DNA from: Ascidia mentula
Taxonomy: Eukaryota; Chordata; Ascidiacea; Phlebobranchia; Ascidiidae
Assembly: GCA_947561715.1 (NCBI GenBank)
Contig: OX387198.1
Coordinates: 11,842,001 to 11,906,000, forward strand
Length of the DNA stretch: 64,000 nt
Direction of reading: 5' to 3'
The notes beneath the pieces were generated by a model. The model searched no databases and was not told the DNA's origin. It saw only the letters and a list, made by a program, of their open reading frames with translations. Positions 24,001 through 37,700 of the stretch are shown piece by piece. Position 1 is the first letter of the stretch. Each line of letters starts with the position of its first letter. Position numbers and translations under genes: made by a program.

Positions 24001-27000
24001 TTGCGACGAGTCTTCTGGTCCACTTTCCGTCTTTGATAAAGTCAAATAAATCTGTTGCCATATCGGTTTTGGCTTAAAGAAATTATGACTTTTCCTCGCA
24101 TTTGGAAATGCTCTACTTTGTGCTGGCATTTCGACCAATTTTTTCACATAGTTCGTTTGAAACTTTGTCACCAAACAAAACACAATGCAACGCGTGTACA
24201 TTTTTCATCCATGCGTACAAGTTTCACCTTCAAGAACATCGAAGGTCAACCTTGTCACCAAAAAGCCACTCGCCAAACATTTAAACCCAAAAAACTACAC
24301 CATAAAATAGAGACATTTTGACGCCGAAAAACTCGACAAGCTGGCGTCCACCCCAAGAGCAATACCATCTTTCCCACGAGAATAACAACCTTCCTTTGCG
24401 GCAGGAAAGAGTTTCCACAACACGATGTATCGGCGGCACACGTTCGAAGGCTCTGCTGGGAACAATTGTAGGGGTAATTTGGGGCTAATGGTGGATTTGG
24501 TTACGCCATTCGGGCTAATTTATCTCAGACTGGGTAACTAATTGTCTCAGTTTGGGGTTTGATTCGGAGACAAACGTAACACGACACGATTGTACCGCAA
24601 GCTTGGATAGCTTTTAAATAATTTCCGTAACATTCGAAATGTTAAGATTCGTGCCTAAGCATACGCTACGAGTAGATAAAAAGACGGAAAGCATTTTACA
24701 TGAACAGACAGCAGAATGTACATAACATCTGCCGCTTTGTGCCACAAGACCACAAGACACAACAAAGGCAAGATCTTAAGTCGCGCGAAGCCTAATAACA
24801 GCATCCCGTTAATCCAGTAAACCAATTAGCAGAGCAAACAGCGCAGCATGGACGAGATGCCGCGTTTCTTGTCCAGACTGGAAGTGACGTGTTGCTGTAA
24901 AGGATTTCCAACAGAATCTTCGCGTTTCCTTGTCGAAGATACATGCAGGAAACAAGTCAATGTGAGTGTGACGTCATTGCTTTGTGTAGTGTCTTGTGTG
25001 TGTGTGTGTGTGTACTGATCTTTGTGACAGTTTTTGGATGGAAACACCTGACAAAAACAACTTCTGAAAAACGACCTTTAAACTTTCAATACAACTGGTC
25101 CTTTCCCAGGTTCGGATGCAAGAAATGTTCAATACCCAGTGTTCAAGAAGAAAAAACCAGCATGAATTCACGAAAACAACATCTTTAATGTTCACGAAAT
25201 GCCACACCCAGCATAAACTGCCCTCCCCCCCACATCGCCCACGCTAATTCTCCAAATCTTTGATTGCAGAGAACTTTAATGCAGCACGTTGGCGCTCTCT
25301 GCGTGATAGGGCGACGCTGCCGGCCCTAAAGCCAAGAGCTGCACGAGTTCGGGTTCTTAAGCATTTTGGTTGATGATTTCTGGAAACAAATACCACAGCT
25401 CGTTTCCTATGTACGTTGTAATTGCTTCATGCAAGACGTACGTGACGTCACTGGTTCATGATCAATTCGGCCACTTTGATCAAATGAAGGCTCAATCAGA
25501 CGCGAGCTAATGCTCTCATTCTCATAGAGCGGGCTGACGTTCTATCATATTGAGGAGAGCCATGGCTTTGAATATGTTATTGCATAGAAATGTACATACA
25601 CTGTGTGATGCGTAAAGAATACATAACAATTACGATCTTCCCAAGTGCATCTACTACAGAAAAGCGCAAACTACTCCACACATCGTGAGAATTTCATCAA
25701 ATGGCAGCCCGACAGAGCGTACGCAGAATGTTTCACAACATTTCGGAAAATCTGCCCGGGTCCGGCAATAACTGACAACCACGATTCTGTTTTTAAATTC
25801 CTGGGAGGCGGGAAGAAACCATCTGCCAGAGAGAGAAGAACAACAGCAAAGTTCTTTGCGGGCGCACAAATATGCGGTGTGTTTTCCTTACCAGGGCATA
25901 AAACCCATGTTTGTTGAAGGATTGACCGTACACAAGCTGCTGTGGGTACTGCTTTGCGCGCTGAAGGGTCAGTGCTTATAACAACTGCAAACCCCTTTAT
26001 ATGTAGAGTGGATGTCAATGACCAAAGATATGAATTTGTCCCAATTTTAGTTTTACTTACACAAGAATATTAGCAAGCATTGACGAAGCTAGACGTTATA
26101 AATATCAAGTGTGAAGCTTGAATCTTATGCAATATTTTGCAACGTGTGTGACAAGGGCGTTCTTGCTGTTTAACCGCGCCCACCCTCTACCGTGACGTTT
26201 CCAGTTACAGGGCAGCATTAAACCGTGCAAATATGTGAAGCACGCGTTGAAATAGCGGAGCTCAACTAAGCGGTGACGTGGACCGGCTCCCCCAACAGGA
26301 GAAACGTCGAGTCTGCCCTGCGCCCGACCCAATCAACAAACTTCTCACCGCTTTAAGGTTTGCGCACAATCAGCTTGTTGGTTAATACTTTGAAATGCTT
26401 TGGTGGGCGTACAAAGCTGTTGTGAGTCATCTGTTGTGTGTGACAAATGCAATTGTACGCTATGTCATAGGTGATGCCTACGCTAGTGTAAATAGTCTGA
26501 ATGAAAAGGATCTACTATTGTTGTGGGTTTACATAAGCAGGGAGGGAAACATGTTGACCACCTTTGGCAAATAAATTTACATGAAGAAAAGACTGTGTCC
26601 ATGACAAGTAAATGTAAACAAGCATAGTAAAAGAATTTATCTTGTGCCTCAAGGTGTGGTGGGGCCACTTGAAACAACAATTCTCGCCAGACATATCGAA
26701 CAAAAGTATTGGTTTTGTGACACTGGAGTTTGGACTTTTTGTTTTACTCAGCAATTTAATATTTCAACAAATCAATAACTCCCAACTGTGCAGCTTTCAA
26801 ACAACAGACATCAGCATATGACTTAATCTACTTTATCATTCCCAAATTGCCAATACAAAACATTCCCACGGGCTGGACACACACAAGTCTTTGTTTGCTA
26901 CACCATAATGTGGTTTTGGCTTTACCCACAACAGTCATGGGAATACAGTTTCGCTTCCTGCTTGCCACTGGCCTTATTTTCTAATCTTAGTCTTCCTCTC

Positions 27001-30000
27001 GAGCAGAACATTTGTTCCAATAAGTCCTACCTTTGGATTTAAGTCGAAGAATGAATAGAACTTGAATCGGAGAGATATTGTGTCGTGTTCTTTCACACCT
27101 TGCTCCATCAAACATCTGGAACTGTCAAGCCATCTGAAATTCAGGCAGAATTTCAATACAGGTATAGGTATGATGGGAAACAGGTCCAAAAAATGAAAAC
27201 TATTAATGATATACAAGCACAAATGAACACATTTCAACAATACGACATGTCAAATGTTGACCACTGGAGATAATTCTAAAAAATAGTTAACTTTTCATCG
27301 TTCCAGTGTAAGATATAGATAAGTCTACACCTGGTTTGAAACAGGAAGTAAACCGCGGGGAAATGTAAACAGTACTCACCCTGTGTTATAACGTGCTTTG
27401 TCCAGCAAGTTCTTTGGCCTAAACAGGTTGGTGAGGGCAATCGGAGAGGGCTTGCCTGAGTTTGTCAGCAGTTTAGGGTCAACATATGCACTGTCAAGGA
27501 ACTCCAAGCTATGTGAAGTCATCGGGCTTCCCTTCATGTTTTTGGGTGTCAGGGTGTTGTACATTGGTGATCCTGCATATTGAAAACAATTTGATAAGAT
27601 TGGCTTGATGCTTTGTGTCTTCTGCATTGTAAGCAGTGCACTTTGCAACACACGCAATTGTACTATGCAGTCCTATTGAAAGAATGCAAATGATAAGCTT
27701 GATGACAAATCACAATGAAAACTTGAAAAATAAATTGCCACATGAATGTTTTGTGCATTCTGCAGCAAATCCTGGGCTTATAATTCTTGGGACACATTGC
27801 CTGCTTAATTGTGGTATAAAAATTTGTGTTAATCAAGCTATTAAAATGATCACATGTAAACATTGTTTGCACACCAATTTGGACACACAAGTTTAGCCTA
27901 TCAGTAGAAAAACAGCATGTCTATATAATACAACATGTATTATCACTTTTACATGCAACCAGTAAAACAATTAATACTTCTTTAATGAACAGCTGAATAG
28001 ATGTATGGAGCATTTTGAATTTATGAAGCAAATTCAGTTTAGCTATATATGTATGGAATTATTCGTCACAGTCTGCATTTTTAGCATTTTGTCACACAAT
28101 CAATGCTACAGCACAAATAACTTTCAAAATACTACACTTCACAACAACTTACACAAAGTAAAATATGATGGATTGAATGCCATCACAAACAAAGCGGTGT
28201 GAAGCATTTCAGCAATTTTCAGCAATTTTCACCACTGGCTTTAAAATTAGTAATACATAGAAAAAACACACATATCTAGAAGCACTACAACACACAAGCC
28301 AACCGATCTCACCTCCACGAAGTTTGGCAATAGATGGATGAAGAGCTTGCTCAAATTTAAAACAGCAAGAGGTTTTGCACAACAATTTGTATATATATAC
28401 ACATTATATATTTATACATTTAATAATTATGGAACAGCACAAAAATACAAAACAAATTGTCCCACACTGCAAACTATTAGATGACTAAAACTTTTAGGTA
28501 TATATATATGTGTATATATATTATATATATCTTCTTTTACAGTTAATTCATGTTTTAAAATAACTAGTTGAAATATTTTTTTTTACCACAAAAAAACTGG
28601 GTAAGTAGGAACTTTACATAAATTTTACTTTTGTCATAGTACTGTTATTTTATAACATACCGGGGGTGTATGGAGATGTTGGTGTCATACCAGGTGTTAA
28701 CACATTAGGTGTGAGCAAGCCGTCTTCTTGTGTGCCATTTGCATTTTGCTTTTTGGTTGGAGTGTTGTTCTTCTCAGCTTTGCCTTGTTTTGGGGGTACA
28801 AGAATGGACAACTCCTCTGGGTGCCTAATATCTGTAAGCCAAAATGAATACATACATATAGGCGAAATAACTCCAAGCCCTTTTTTTTGCATTTTTGTGG
28901 TGAGATTAAGGTTTGCAATGAAATGATACTGCAATGTTTAGAATAAACAAAAAATTGACCAATATCCATATTACGACACTAGTGTGTAGTACGTTACACC
29001 ACCACCGGTAAGTTTTAAAAAAGGCTTACCAAAAAACTTGCAAATGTCAATTACTGTGTGGAGGACCTTTGCTGCAAAGTTGACCTGTACATTGGCGTAC
29101 TGCAAGTCAGGAAGCTGAACTTTGACAATCTGTGTGCAAGAATCTATATTAGGAACCAGGGCACTGTTGATTGACTTTCCTTGCCTTATATGAGACTGAA
29201 ATGTTTAATTATCTCTCACTCATTGGACAATTTATCTTATCTACATGTTATTACAAGCACAAACTTCAGTACATCTCTCTTGTAAGACAATGGTTACTAT
29301 TTATGCAACAAATAGTGTAAATATTGTATCACAATATAAATAAAATTGTTATCAGAAATTAATTGTAAAACTCCATGATCAGAATATTATTAAAAAATAG
29401 GTCAAATATTATTTTAACTTAAGTTGCAACCAAGTTACACAAATTTTTGTATCTACCTTGTGTTTTGGTGTGTATTCAAGTTGGGCATCAGCTTGAACTT
29501 CGTACTTGCCGAGAACTTGACCCATTTTGTCAAGCCATTTACAAGCCTTTGGCCACCAAAGCTCATAGTCAGACCAACTTTTTTGTACATCTACAAAACA
29601 CACATAAATGTATAAATTATCAAAATCTGTAAGTGGGGAAACAGGTCGAATTTTTTTAACTGTACAGGACCATTACTCAAAAGGGGCTTTGTAAAACCGT
29701 GTTTACTTAAGAGGTATGTCTGTTTGCAGCCAACGTAATGATAGAACATTTTTGCCAGGACTTGTAGACATAGCCGTAGCCTGCTATTTGCGGTCAGTAC
29801 GAAGTAAATACCTTCATCAGCAAACAAACGCTTTAGGCTATTTTGTGGTTTAGCCAAAGCCCATGTGAGACAATTATCTACAATCCTGTGGCATTCACTC
29901 AACACCTCTATCATGGCAATACTTACTAAAAATCAAGATCCTAACTGTTGATTGTATATAAACTAGCATTTGTAGACATAAATGGACTCACCATATTTGC

Positions 30001-30196
30001 TCTTCAGTGAATCAACAAGCTTGGCAATAACTCCACCAATGTGCAATTCCGTAGTCACAAGCACAGGTATATCCACACTTGTAAGAGTTTCACCATTTTC
30101 TTTTTTAATTTGCATGTCAGTAACTTTAATTTTCAGCTCCCATGATCCATCTGCATACCTCCCATCAGCCATTCGCACTCCACTTAAAGCAGACAT
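15040..30196 (-). CDS. FERMT: Kindlin (fermitin family integrin co-activator)
   Basis: Complete model of 710 residues in 18 exons: 30196-29992, 29590-29457, 29129-29030, 28831-28661, 28345-28313, 27572-27380, 27133-27031, 20525-20418, 20139-20017, 19139-19090, 18640-18526, 18159-18040, 17681-17540, 17012-16924, 16661-16512, 16093-16004, 15747-15662, 15160-15040. Kindlins bind integrin beta tails and activate integrins at adhesions. The split FERM layout is intact: F0 ([19 protein letters not shown]), F1 (DIRHPEEL), F2 ([29 protein letters not shown]) interrupted by a PH domain from about residue 407 ([12 protein letters not shown]), and F3 ([27 protein letters not shown]). Length fits vertebrate kindlins (about 680). 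The F3 integrin-contact QW pair reads AW (643-644). The 33-nt exon 28345-28313 is the least sure. The intron between 27031 and 20525 is 6.5 kb. Confidence 0.95.
15403..15580. mobile_element. hAT-type MITE in the last kindlin intron
   Basis: A 178 bp element. The left end is CAGTGTTGGGATTC and the reverse-complemented right end is CAGTGGTGGGATTCG. Flanks are ACTTTATC (15395-15402) and GCTTTATC (15581-15588), an 8 bp target duplication with one mismatch, typical of hAT insertion. It has no coding capacity. Confidence 0.75.
16345..16376. repeat. AT dinucleotide-rich palindromic tract
   Basis: A run of alternating TA around 16345-16376 in a kindlin intron, able to fold on itself. Similar TA-rich tracts occur near 28390-28420 and 28500-28535. 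Confidence 0.6.
19900..19986. mobile_element. Solo terminus of a hAT-like element
   Basis: The + strand ends GGTTGGGAAGCACTG at 19986; the reverse complement CAGTGCTTCCCAACC is a familiar hAT end. The opposite terminus was not found, so the left boundary is approximate. Confidence 0.4.
20526..27030 (-). other. Large kindlin intron (6.5 kb)
   Basis: This intron lies between the exons encoding the end of the F2 N-terminal part (DLNPK) and [12 protein letters not shown]. It is far longer than any other intron here and richer in CpG than the flanking exons at 27-30 kb. Open frames up to about 130 codons occur on both strands (for example minus 23166-23564 and 23827-24201). None resembles a known protein or has convincing splice context. 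It could hold regulatory elements or an unrecognised non-coding gene. Confidence 0.55.
24990..25012. repeat. TG microsatellite
   Basis: An uninterrupted GT/TG dinucleotide run within the large kindlin intron. Confidence 0.8.
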
Positions 30197-31769
30197 CTTG
30201 ACTGGCCTCTTTCACCAGAGTTTTGACTATAAAAGTTTGATGGCACGTTTCGAATGAAAAACTGATATAGAAGAAATTCAGGCTGATGTTTTCTTTGCAA
30301 AGAGACACAACACTGAACAGCAACAGGTTCACACAACAAAGGTTTGTGATCAACAGCAAGGCTAGAACATCTACACAAACGACACTGCAAGAAGCATTTT
30401 ATTCAACATTATTAATTTTTATCATAACATATTTCGCACGTGCAAAAAAATGCTACTGTAAATAAAAAAAAATTGGAGAGTCTTTTCCACAATACAGTGA
30501 ACACACCGCAGTTCACATATTAATAAACAGTAATGAGCATCCTCAACCCCAAGCGTGTACACTACAAATGTCCGCCTAAACTGTAACTTAATCTATATGT
30601 ACAGCCTCACGTTTGCAACATGATAGTTTGAGACAATGTCATATCTATGTCCAACTACTGACTTGCGGTCGCAAAAAACAAGAAACCAGCCTTCTCACTC
30701 CACGCCTCATCACTTACAAACTAAATGAAGGGCGCCTTGGTTCAGAACAACTCTATTTTCCAGCGCGAAGCTCTTTACTGCCAAATATGGTTCACCAGCT
30801 GTCATCCCGCAGCTCACTGACGCCAAGTATCCATAGATTAGGGAAAATCCGTTACGTTTGTCCCAAATCACAAGCTGCTGGCATATCTTTTTGCCAATGC
30901 GTTTATTGAAATTGGTTGTTGTGTATGGATTTCTTTTAACACATAGTATTAAAAAATGTACAGGATATAACCAACCCAACTCTTTGTTGTGTTTATCGCC
31001 ATTAACTGGAAAACGAATTTAAGTTGCCCGGAATTTACCATCTTACAAATCTAAACGTTCGTTGACGCCCACTTCCTAAAAATACAGTTTCGATGGGTGT
31101 ATCGAAATCGGTGGTTTCCACCTTGGGTCGCATAACGTCCCGCAGTGCTTCGTTTTATAGATTTAATAGGCCTTTCTGATGCGCAACAAGTGCGGCGAAA
31201 CTTTTTAAATAGGCCGCGCACCCCTAAAAATTACTGACCTAAACACGTAATTACACAGGCGTAAACCCCCGAAAATCGAAACCCTGCAATTTCTGAAAAA
31301 TTTTCAAAATATTATCGTCAACTTTATTTCTTGTGAGTGGCCTTTTGCGCTGTCCTGACGCATAATCCAGAGCTACTTTCGAAAAGGAGAGGGCCTGTAA
31401 GATAGCGGTGGCCAACCAAACTGCGCACTGCACGATTAGGCTACAAGCGATGCACCATACCCCGAAATTCCAAAGAAAAAAACCTGCCTGCTCCTGAAAA
31501 AATAGTAATCGTAACAGATTTTCAGATAAAATTACCAGAAAATAAGTCACCTATGAAATGAGTACATAGCCTACTTCAAGAAATTACGAGGGTGAAAAAA
31601 TTGGCATGGATGAAAGGTTGGCGGCTCCTGATGGCCTATATAATTCACGCAGCAAAAGGTACTCACATTGGAAGCAACAAAATGTATTAAGCAACGCCAC
31701 AAAGAAACTCAATTTTTTAGGAAACAAGAAAAAGCAGCGCCCCAAAAAGACAAAAAGGTTACGAAACTT
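30197..31769. other. Intergenic, kindlin 5' side and INTS1 3' side
   Basis: About 1.6 kb between two minus-strand genes. A TTTATT at 31323-31328 is a minus-strand AATAAA about 440 bp after the INTS1 stop. An acceptor-like CTTTTATAG ends about 26 nt upstream of the kindlin start codon. Open frames on the + strand here (for example 31606-31902) run antisense to INTS1 and resemble nothing known. Confidence 0.5.
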
Positions 31770-34700
31770 TCATGGGGAAACCCCGCGCATATCATTCTCG
31801 TTGAAACCACTCATAAGCCAAAAGCAGCGCGCTAGCACATCGCTGACGTCACTAAAGTCTTTCTTTTCGGCTCTGACATCACCGGACACGGGTTCCGGGT
31901 AGGCCAGGGCGGCGCCACAGTGCGCACCGGCGTCGAAAGCGGCGCCCAGCAAAAGAACGGCGTTGTCACGACATAGAATTGCCATCTCGGGGAGGTATTG
32001 AATGAGGTCTCGGGCCACTGTTGCAGAATCGTCAAGCAGGCTTCGACAAAGGCTGTCTTTCCTCGCGTTCTGCGAAAACCCGACAACGTCGTTTTCGGGC
32101 TAGAAGTTCAAAACACATATTAGCCATAGTTTAGCACAGAAGCAATGACAAACCAATGTAGACATATTTAAATTTATAACACTAAAATGTTTTTATTTAA
32201 AACGGTTTGGAAAAGAGCTTGGCCATGGACAGTAGCTAAATTTTTGGACAGTAACCAAACTATAAAAGCATGTCGCTTATTTCGAACGTTTGCCGAGTAT
32301 TTGAAAATCCATGCCTCGCGTTTCTTTCTTGAAACGTATGTGACACTATGGCACATTCCTATAGCGTACGGATGTTGTCGAGATGTATTGAAATACATGT
32401 TTAGAATCTTGGAAACGTATTTTACATCCTAATTTTTTTGCGCCCGCATACAAAAGGTGAGTAATCAGTTGCAACAATATGAAAACAACCAAAGCAACTT
32501 ACTGAGACTGCCTCTCTTAAGCACGAAAGGAATCGAGGGAAGATGTATTTTGACGCAGAGGTTGGATCTGCGCGAGCATGCCGCACAGCAGCGCCGATAG
32601 CGGATCTCCGTACATTGCTGTCACCACTCTCGCTGAAGAGTCGGATTAAATGAGAGAGGAACGGAGTCAAATCGTCCACCCGGCGTTTCGACGACTCATC
32701 GAAGTCAGCCAGAGCCTAATAATGGAGACATTCCAATAAACACCGAGAGGGTTGCGCATATCTTATGAATCGCTTCCCCATTGAAGAAATTATCGTACAG
32801 ATGTGTCCTTTTGTGAAACAACAATACTTTCCCTATTCAATTTAAACATACAGGCCGGCACGTCATTGAGCTGTAACTTGTTAAATTTTACGGATGGCGT
32901 TGCTGTTTATTGCTTAGTCTAGCCTGATTGTGGCCAATGTTACCATGCTGACGACCATAACGAAGCACAATATATAAACACAACACACATTAAGAAAACA
33001 TGCAAGACACAACAGTAAGACCTTTGATCAGGGGGGCCCAAGCAGCCATTACCCACCAAGTCGTTGTTGCAAAAAAAAACTCTCGTTGAAACCCACAAAA
33101 AACTTGCCTCTCCAAACAATATTTGGCTATAAAAGTCACTTGTAACACTTATTACCAGCACTCACCTGCAAAATGTTCTGCAGATCCTGACCACAGCCAA
33201 GCAAGTCTAAATACACTGAGGTGGGTTGAGAGTTTGCCGACGAGTTCGTTAGAGCGATTACAGGTGGTCGGATAGCACCAGATACCAGTATAGAGGTATC
33301 GGAAGATCCGGACCACGAGGCTCCTACTACCGACTGCATGGTTGTTACGAGAGACACCACATTCTCGTGGTCGTGGTACGTTCGGATCAACGTCTGTGCG
33401 TGGAAAAGATTTTGTAAGGGTCGATTTGTGATCATTGTATGGCAGTCGGGAGTGCAAACAAATAATCTTAAACTTAAGTTAAACAACAATAAACAATGGC
33501 AACAATCAAATATATATTACTGTTTGCCGTTTTATCCTTAAAAATTCAATCAAGTCAATTTCAAGTCAAATCATGTCAAAATGATGCACAAAATTTGGTT
33601 ATTTTTCACGAATTAAAAATGCGATTCATGCGAAAAATTGTTTTATGGTTTTTAAAAAATTCTTTAAACATCAAAAACGGTTACATGGAAAACAGTACCT
33701 GAAATGTTATAGGATGTTTTGAGAGGATGGCAGTGGCACGTGGCGTGCAGTGAGTCAGATAGTCATGTGTCAGTAAAAGGGTGGCACTAAGAACAGGCAA
33801 CATCTGGCGACGGGCTCGATGGCAATAATTCTTTATCATCTGGCAAATAAAACCAAAAAGCTATCAGGGAAAAGTATGTTTAATTAATGGAACAAATAAA
33901 TCGAATCCTAAGCACTGGTATTTTATATTAATCGAGATTTCCCAACCGGGGTCTCGTTGCCACGTGGTTCACGAATCCAAACGAGTTAAGGAACCCAGGC
34001 ATAAATGTTATTAATTACGATATTTGTATAACCAGTGTTATAACGATTCCATTCTTATTTGTGGAAATGAGTTCAAAATCTTTTAGTTTCACACTAGGCC
34101 ATCCCACCTGCCAAAAAGTCTCCATAATGCCGGAAAGCGCCACCTCGTGTATAGGTTGGAAGAGATACGGCGACAGTTGTTTCAGCAAGGTGGCGGTGTT
34201 GAGCATGAGGGGAAGGTGGTGGTTAAGTTTAAATTGCGAGAAATCATGACGCGTTCGTCCTCGTAACATGGATGCGATCAGCTCCAACTGCAAGAAGTTT
34301 TAATGGAAAATATGACACAAAAGCTAGATTTTGTAGGAGTCAACGTAATAAACAGTACAGCAACTTCTTTTTCACGAACGCATGTACAAACATATAACAA
34401 TGTTAATGCAGATGCTAAATTTTCTTAACATTATCGCTACTCAAACGTATTTGCGTACCTTCCTGAGAAGAAGAAACGGTCGGGCGCTGGCAACCTTGCA
34501 TAGTAGAAGGTTGGAGTCGCAAGCTGCGTCTAAGCTCGTCATGATCATGCTTGTGTTCACCTGGAAACGTACACGTGGCCTTTATTAACTGGATCGCGGT
34601 CTATGCGGTTACGGAAAATTTTGTTTCGTGATTATTTAAAGACAGCTAAAATTTTTTTAAGAACGTAGGTATTGTTTTTAGCAAACAGATTTTTGCATTG

Positions 34701-37700
34701 GTATTTGAAACACTTTGATTGAGTCCTTAGTGAACTTAAAATTTTGTGGGAGGAACAGAAGGTTTACCTGTGAAGTAAGCTTGGAGTTGGATTTCACGTA
34801 GCCCAGTCGATTTAGGAGCGAACACAAGAGGGCGTCAGTGCGACAGTTGGATCCAACCTTGACTCTCGTCACCGCATCGGCAAAATCTAACAGTTCTGGC
34901 TGGCTGAGTGCATGATGTCCTGTGGGGAAAACAAAATGGTTTGCTGTTGCCTGAGCTATTTACTTATCCTCTCCACAAGAAACGGATAATTGATCATTTC
35001 ACATTGAAACCACTGTTCAAAAATTGTTCGTTCGTAGATAGAGCTGCCAGATTTTCCAATACCAACATTGACCGATGAGTTTATAAGCTCTCGTTTGGAA
35101 GAGCACCGACACGGAGTGCTCAGGGTCGGGAGTTCAAACCTCGCCGCGAGACAGTATTTCGCCACTAATTCACCAGTAAAAGCGACTTAAGCTGCAATGC
35201 CATCATTACAACTTTGTTTTTATGGCCATTGAAACGGAACTAACACGAAAATAGAAACATGAATACAACACACGTTTACCCTTTAATACGTTAGGTCGGT
35301 GTAGCGCCGAACAAGCCGGGTGGTTTGGAAGGAATATGTAAATTTGCGCTAGGATGCGCCACCAGATGTCGCTGCACGGGGACGGGGTCGACAGTTTGTC
35401 GCGAATAAACTTGACAACAGTCGCTGTGTGCGCTCGACCCGCTGTTTCTTGGGCAAATTTGCTGAAATTTAAATTTGTGCGTTTGAATCGACATTCACAA
35501 TGGCCATAAACCACGTTTTTACCTGAAATAAACGCTGAAGAGTTCGTGGTACGAGAAGGCATCTGAAGCGGGGTCAACGACCTTCTGTGCTGCCGTCGCC
35601 GCCACGATGTACGATAGTAACCGGGAGAATTGACCCGGGGTTAAATCCAACACAGGTTCACTCACCGTCGTGCTCTTGTTTTCACGTCCTTGCCAAATCT
35701 GAATTAAAATTGGAACACGATGCAGTGATTTTCTAGCAACTGTATAATAACGGCAACCAATCCTTTCAGATTGAAATGCCAGTTTACAAATTATGTGAAA
35801 ATGTTGATGACTTCGCTGCAATTTGGTGTTCGGTTGTGACTTGTACATTAAGCAGTGTGGGTACATGAAGTCGTATATTACTTGACGTGTATTGAATAAT
35901 CACCTCGCGAGGTAAACTTGGCAAACGCACCAGTGGCTGCCAATCCCTACATTACATATCAGGCAATTGCAATGGCACGCGGCAAGAATGGCGACTTTCT
36001 GATTCTTGAGTTTCGTTCTGCTTTTAAACCAATAGAATCAATTCGATTTTAATTTTGCTCGAACCGTTCCAATTACATAACTTTTGTGAAATTTAATCTT
36101 TGCGACATAGACTTCCGCGGACGTTTTGTTAATTGTGTCTAACTTATACTTCAAAGTGGATTTGACATTTACCATTCAGTTACAATCAGTATACAGTATA
36201 ATGTAGTTAATATTTGTGAACTGATGTTGCGCGTAGTTGACATTAATCAGAGGCTTGTTGCTTTATTGAAATATAGTTAAATATGAATACCTTCGGCGCT
36301 TGAATCACCACCCAGAGGAAATCAAGAGCAGTTTTGGAATTGACGCAGGAAGTTTGGCTGTTCAATAAAGACAAACTTTAATTATTTTAAATTTTGAAGT
36401 AACAGTTATGCACTATCTTACCTTTGCTTTTCTTCAGTGGGATCCGGCGTCTCATCGCTTAGCAACCACTGTATGGAACTATGGATGGTCGACCAATTGC
36501 AATGCTGAACCAGCAGGGAGAGCAAGTAAGCTTGATCGAATACAGAGGAAGCCGCCTGTTAGGAGGATGAGATGAGTTTTATCAAAACCGCGAAGAATTA
36601 TGGTGGGAAATTTAGGAAATACACGATTTAAATATGATTTCAGGATTTTTTTACAATGTTTTTTTGTATAGTTTCGGGTTTAATGTCAACATGCATTTAT
36701 TTTTTTGATCAGTACCATGCCTGGAAAGCAGATGTAATGAATCAGATATTTGCAGAAGTTACACCACAAAAGGCAAATAATGCTCGAGCTTTTGGGGTAT
36801 TAACACAGTAAAGGAGTGTGGGACACAGAATTAAGGGGTTTGGTCAGGAAACTTACACTACTGGCGTCGTTCTTTTCAAAGAGCAGCTTTCGTTGTAACT
36901 TTGGACAATGCGCCAGAAGCTCGGGATCGAGTAGTTGCAACCAATCTACCAACAAACCTGAAACAAAAGGAATGAAAATGAACGCACGGATTTTAAGGTG
37001 AAACTCACTGTTCACAATGGTTTTAAACAAAGGGTTATCTCTAGGCGAGAGGTGCACTACATAGACCATGCCATTGGTTTGAAACATTTATGTCACACCG
37101 GCTGATTTTGACCTGGAATGTTAGAAATATTTTCTAGGCCTTTGTAGGCTACAAACAGTAACGTATAGAAGAAACGAGAGTAATATGCAATACTTCATAC
37201 CCCACAGTTAAGCTTAATCTAGCACTAAGCACACCGAACTTCAATGAACATGATTGAAGTAAAAATTGTTGAAACAGCCTCAACATGACAAAGGTTTTTC
37301 TAAAAAAAAATCTTATGGAAAAAATCTGGTTGTAATCCCAGCCACCTGGAAAGAATCTACAAAATGTGCATCAAACATTCTGCTGGTTTGTGGCGACAAA
37401 AACATTGGAGACGTGTGCATGCGAATCACCCACCTGATGTCCCCACGCTTGTGAAAAACAGGTCGTCCGAGATTAACTTTCCGCGACCGATGAGAGTGTG
37501 TCGATGACTTATTTCCTCCAAGAGAATTTGAGCGACCAAAGCCACCTATCACATACCACCGCAATCACTCAAGAAATGTAATAGCAAAAGTTTAGGTGAT
37601 TTTACATTACAACAACAAATACAAAATGATAGGCTCGGTTTTCGACTAAAAAAGGTGTTGTTTTGGGTGGAATTGAATGTGGTTATCTATATCGCGTGTT

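Noticed and set aside
23166-24201. Open frames of 124-132 codons in the large kindlin intron
   Set aside because: No similarity to known proteins, overlapping frames on both strands, no splice support; expected by chance in a CpG-rich, stop-poor stretch.
29591-29914. 107-codon minus-strand open frame upstream of kindlin exon 2
   Set aside because: It lies in intron 1; the flanking kindlin exons join in frame without it and its sequence does not match the F0 domain.
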